Assembly: GCA_949825025.1 (NCBI GenBank)
Contig: OX463782.1
Location: 26,562,773 to 26,626,772, forward strand
Direction of reading: 5' to 3'
Length of the DNA stretch: 64,000 bases
Source of the DNA: Siphlonurus alternatus
Lineage: Eukaryota > Arthropoda > Insecta > Ephemeroptera > Siphlonuridae
Shown: positions 60,080-64,000 of the stretch, piece after piece
Position numbering within the stretch: position 1 is the first letter of the stretch
How the letters are laid out: each line of letters opens with the position of its first letter
Program-made: the position numbers and the translations under genes
The notes under the pieces: model-generated
Told to the model about the DNA's origin: nothing
Databases searched by the model: none
The model's input: the letters and a program-made list of their open reading frames with translations, nothing else

Positions 60080-60908
60080 GAAATCTGTGTTTTGAGCTTT
60101 TTATATACAGAATAAACTATTACTGGAATATTGTCCAAAATATATTATTTATTAATAAGATGTGAGAGCAATTTAATTCGAGGTTCTTTTATAGAGAAAA
60201 ATACATAAATTGAACGTCTAGACTCATATAGTAAAGTTATAGTGATTTCTTTATGACTTTATTATGGATTAGCTAATTTTATAAAGTGATTTGTACTGTA
60301 GATTGTTGACGTATACTAACGTAATTCCTGAGGCTGTTTGTATAGAGTTATGATCATTAAATCTTACGCATGACCAATTTTGTAGTTTTGGAATACTAAT
60401 CTTCGCTACCTGAAGTGTTGTTGTTGTTGTTGCTTCTGTATATACAGCAAGCGATTATAGCTGACTGACCGCTCCTTATACTTACTGGACCGCCGATGAT
60501 TCCACGCTTCGTCTGGCACGCCCTCTGGACGAATATAAATAAACCTTTGGACCGCAAGTATATAGTGTAGTGGTTACAAGCATATTCGCAAGACCAGCAG
60601 AAAACAACGTAGCTAAGATGAATAATTTTCATCTAAATACTTTCTATATAATCTACATTATATAATATAAACAAATCAAGAGTATGAATGAATATATGAA
60701 ATTTTAGATTTTATAAGAATATCATATTAACAAATAAAAATATATAATTATGGATATAATATATATATTTAATTATTTTATTTTTAATCAAATTTTTAAT
60801 TTCTGTATCATCAAAAGGTACAAGGTACCACTATTTAATTACTTTTTGAATTGTAATATTTCAGGGCATTTATTGAAGAAGCTCAAATTAGTTTGGCTTG
60901 TATTGAGA

Positions 60909-60950
<42 letters not shown>

Positions 60951-63018
60951 TATAATGTATAATTTAATTGTTTTTATGTATTTTGTAAATATTATTATCA
61001 TTTCTAAAATAATTACACGTTACACAAGAAATTATTGTTATTGTTGCAAAATTCAATTAGCATATTAATTGCCTGCATTGCGCAACGACTTCTGATAAAA
61101 AATTGCATGTTTATGAAACCATAATAATTATACGCATTAATTAAACTTTATCAATTCACTTGCATGTGTATGATGCAACGTTAGATGGTATGAAAATTCA
61201 TGTTCTGTTTAATATCTATAACGATATTTTTATTTTATTCAAAAATAATTATTAAATAAATATTTTGTGATCAGATTTATTTTTTTTTTTTTTTAGAGGA
61301 GTAGACCAAAGCATTTTATTTTCCTTTGTAAAGTTGTAATGAAAAATACCTTAATTTTAAAAACATGTAACTCGTGTAACAAGTAATTTACCAAATTAAA
61401 TTTAAATTCTTTATTTTCAATTTTATAGCAACAATTTTCAATTATTAAAATATATAATCATATATATCTTCAAAATTTATAGCTATAATATAAAAAAAAA
61501 CTGAAGTCTACCTTTATATAGCGTATACTTGAACTTTAAAAACACACAAAAACATGATAGTATATATACGTAATTTTAATATAGACTACAGTGATAGGTA
61601 GATGGATAGGTGTAAAACCTGGCTGAGTCTGAAAAACATAAACAATGAAGCATCGTAAATCATGTAAGCAGGCTGCTGCAGTGGCTTGGAGTATAGGGGT
61701 TGACAGCAAGGATGAGCAGACCATGATACAGTGTGTGCCATTTCCTCGGCGTGCTACTGCAAGGCCCTCAGACAACATGCCCGCCAAGACATGCCGTCGA
61801 CATCCTAGCAACAACGGTATCTATCGCACCTGTCAAGGTAAACAATCGACCAAGGTGGAACGGACTACAGCTGACAATGGGAAAATTTACTTCCGTATCT
61901 TCTATATATGCAGTAGGATATTAATTTGAATGTATCATGTATCTTGCTTTAATCTCTTGAATTTATTGAGCACTTACACATATAATAATTCTTGGTCTGA
62001 TATTATTTTGTACGTATACCTAGATAATCTGTAACTGTGAGAGCAATTGCAAGCAGGTATTTGCAAGTGTTATATAAATATTTACGTGAAATTAAATAGT
62101 AAAGGCATATTGAATAATTAAAATAGTAACTGAAAGGCTTAAGTTATAAGAACGAGTTGTATGCAACATGCAGTATATTTATTCACTTCATAAATAATCA
62201 GAAAATAAACTATAAGCTGCAAAGATGAAAATCTTAAATATTTTATTACCTATAATTGCTATTTTTTGTTACTGCATGTTATAAATAATAAGAAAAGTGA
62301 AACAATTGTTTTTCTTTTTAATAATACTCTGCAAGATATTTCCTCATTCATAACTTCAGCTTTAAACATTGATGATAACGCCTGAAAGTATGCAACTTGT
62401 TCTTCATCAAATCACAACTGGTTGCCTACCTTTTAGGCGGTTCAACCTTCCATACTACAAGTACCCAGAGTGATGACAACAACAGCATCTATCAGAGCTT
62501 GTGAGCGAGACACATATATAGCTGCTGCCATGCGGGCGGCCGGCTTAAGGCTTCCCAGGGATTTATGGCTTGTGCTGGCAAGATGTGCACGTGATGACGT
62601 GGTCTGCTGCAGTCTGTGTCGACATGAGATGAGATCTACAAGACACGAGATAATCAGAAACAACGTATTGGAAATAAGCTTATCCGGGCGTTCACACCCA
62701 TAAAATGTAACACTACTGTTGTGTGCATGAGATCAAATTGATAAGTATTAACTTTATACATTGAAAAAGACTAAATTCATGATATAGTATAATAAATAAT
62801 ATTAATAAATATATTTTATTTTCTAAAATATGGAAGATTTAAAAAGAGTATAATTTTATAATAATACTGCATTTTATATTGGAGCAGTTATTAAGGATGA
62901 ATCTCAGGAGGTTGATATCTCGCAATCGTACCGCCTGAATGCAACAAGACTTGCAGGGGACTTAGAACTCGCACCATCAATAGGTGACATACAAATTTTG
63001 AAGCAAATCTGTGTCTTA
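60080..63018. other. Non-coding DNA with GC-richer islands
   Basis: Islands are visible at about 60400-60610, 61570-61900 and 62350-62700. A (TA)n tract is at 60912-60944. The frame at 61645-61929 (+, four Cys) has an AAG|GTAAAC donor-like site near 61837, and that at 62470-62703 (+) is of mixed composition. Neither resembles a known family. These are the least unlikely candidates for unannotated exons on the plus strand, but support is weak. Confidence 0.35.
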
Positions 63019-63564
63019 TCAGTTTTGTGAAAACTGAGGTAGAAGTTTAACATTGGCCTTATGGACAGAAACTGGAAATGGAGCTGTTGTAAGAAAACTG
63101 CAAGACTGAATTTGCTCAAACCATAAGCGATTAAGTTTTAGAACATTCTCGATTTTTTAAAATTTATTTCATTCGATTCGTTTGCAGGAAAATATTCTTT
63201 GATTCCGAAGTAACTGAGATTAATCGTTAAATGGTTTTGCCTTCTACACCAGTATATATAAAAACATTGTAAAATTTCATACCTCTGGACAGCATTCCTG
63301 TCTCACTTGTTAGAGCTGCAGCTTCAATCGACATACAAAGATATGCAGATTTGCAATTTCGTGAGATGGTAGGAAGAGCACCAAGCCTATCAATATCAAA
63401 AGGGTTTTGGTTTACCACGCCTCCATAGTCCGCTTGGTAACGGTTAACAACAAAACAGGAATAAATTTCATTGTGTACACTCGTCGCCTTAGAAAATGTC
63501 CCATTTACAACCTTGTTAATCACCATACCCTGCATTATACTTACGGGCATGATAATTAACAAGA
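63019..63564 (-). other. Possible minus-strand exon pair (doubtful)
   Basis: A segment at 63283-63564 reads open for 93 codons. It is bounded by an acceptor-like TTTCCCTTTGCAG and a donor-like AG|GTATGA, with both boundaries in phase 1. A following segment 63083-63019 has an acceptor-like TTTTCTTACAACAG, keeps the frame, and ends in TGA. AATAAA on this strand lies at 62815-62820. However, the first third of the larger segment coincides with one arm of a foldback repeat (63469-63605), and the peptide matches nothing I know. The phase agreement could be chance. Confidence 0.2.
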
Positions 63565-63605
63565 CTGCAAAGGGAAATTTTCAGAGGCGACGAGTATACA
63601 ATATG
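63469..63605. mobile_element. Degenerate foldback element, family J
   Basis: The left arm CATTGTGTACACTCGTCGCC then TTAGAAAATGTCCC…CTTGTTAATCACCATACCC pairs over about 60 bp with the right arm. The right arm reverse complement reads CATATTGTATACTCGTCGCC then TCTGAAAATTTCCC…CTTGTTAATTATCATGCCC. The loop is a few bases around TGCATTATAC. Single copy in the window. Confidence 0.7.
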
Positions 63606-63803
63606 CACTGCTAATCGTTTTATTTTTAATATAAAAACAAGAGGAGGAATTTCAAATATATAAAATAAACGTATTATCGTTTTTTTAATATTTAAATAAA
63701 ATTGTAAAATAATATTATTATTCGTGGAATTAATACAAAAGCATTACAAATTTTTATTTATTTTTACTGCATAAAGGTTATAGAATTTTGTTCCAATTTA
63801 AAC

Positions 63804-63998
63804 TTATACTTGGACATTGAATGTAACAAATATATACATAGAATTGTGGGTGATGATATGATGATGGCATTCTTGAGTAGGACATTCCACTAGTAACCTT
63901 CTCAATGTAGCCTCACTTCCCATGTAGTATTTGGTAGCAGAAGAAGAAGAAGTGTTTGTGATGGGGAAGGCACCACGACCAAAACTACTAGAAAGGGG
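63804..63998 (-). other. Open frame running off the window edge
   Basis: A minus-strand frame of 64 codons is open to the right edge and ends with TAA at 63804-63806. The serine-rich start is followed by a segment with CPTQECHHHIIT. It contains an ATG at about 63925 followed by a donor-like GTGAGG in the phase that would join the segment at 63564. No family is recognised. It may be a real exon of a gene beyond the window or a chance frame. Confidence 0.2.
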
Positions 63999-64000
63999 AG

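Noticed and set aside
61645..61929. Four-cysteine plus-strand frame with a donor-like AAG|GTAAAC
   Set aside because: No matching acceptor-bounded neighbour, no recognised family, and equally long frames on the opposite strand; insufficient for a gene call.

Overview
This window looks like an AT-rich, gene-poor stretch of an animal nuclear genome, probably a non-vertebrate. The sequence is dominated by A and T. It carries very long (TA)n, (CT/GA)n and (AAAT/TTTA)n microsatellites, two non-LTR retrotransposon (LINE) copies, and many short foldback (MITE-like) DNA elements. There are no operons, Shine-Dalgarno-led genes, CRISPR arrays or other prokaryotic features. The species cannot be fixed from the sequence. 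No complete host gene could be supported; most open frames are microsatellite translations or chance frames.

Layout. 1-10 kb: AT-rich DNA with a foldback element (2.9 kb), the 3' end of a LINE whose (AAAT)n tail has grown into a 245-bp array (4.6-5.4 kb), and a 334-bp foldback element (5.87 kb). 10.16-10.65 kb: a retroposon beginning with the 3' part of a 5S rRNA gene, a candidate SINE3-type element. 14.5-14.8 kb: two different foldback elements in tandem. 17.7-31.9 kb: more foldback elements, including a probable Tc1/mariner-type MITE with TA flanks at 31.0 kb. 36.3-38.8 kb: the only substantial coding sequence, a 5'-truncated LINE with an uninterrupted reverse transcriptase frame, catalytic residues intact, bounded by a 13-bp direct repeat. 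42.7-43.1 kb: a near-perfect 378-bp palindrome flanked by TTAA. 45-60 kb: second copies of three foldback families, long microsatellites and small GC-richer islands. 62.9-64 kb: weak minus-strand exon-like frames, partly derived from a foldback element.

The window is mainly a record of non-autonomous transposition. One set of four foldback elements shares homologous arms but has different termini and unrelated loops. Between the repeats lie short islands of higher GC content, roughly 150-300 bp each. Some carry dense transcription-factor-like sites: a perfect nuclear-receptor DR4, three CACGTG E-boxes within 71 bp, and a GC-box/TATA/CRE cluster. Several islands abut long GA/CT tracts. This would fit a regulatory desert or a very large intron, but that is inference.
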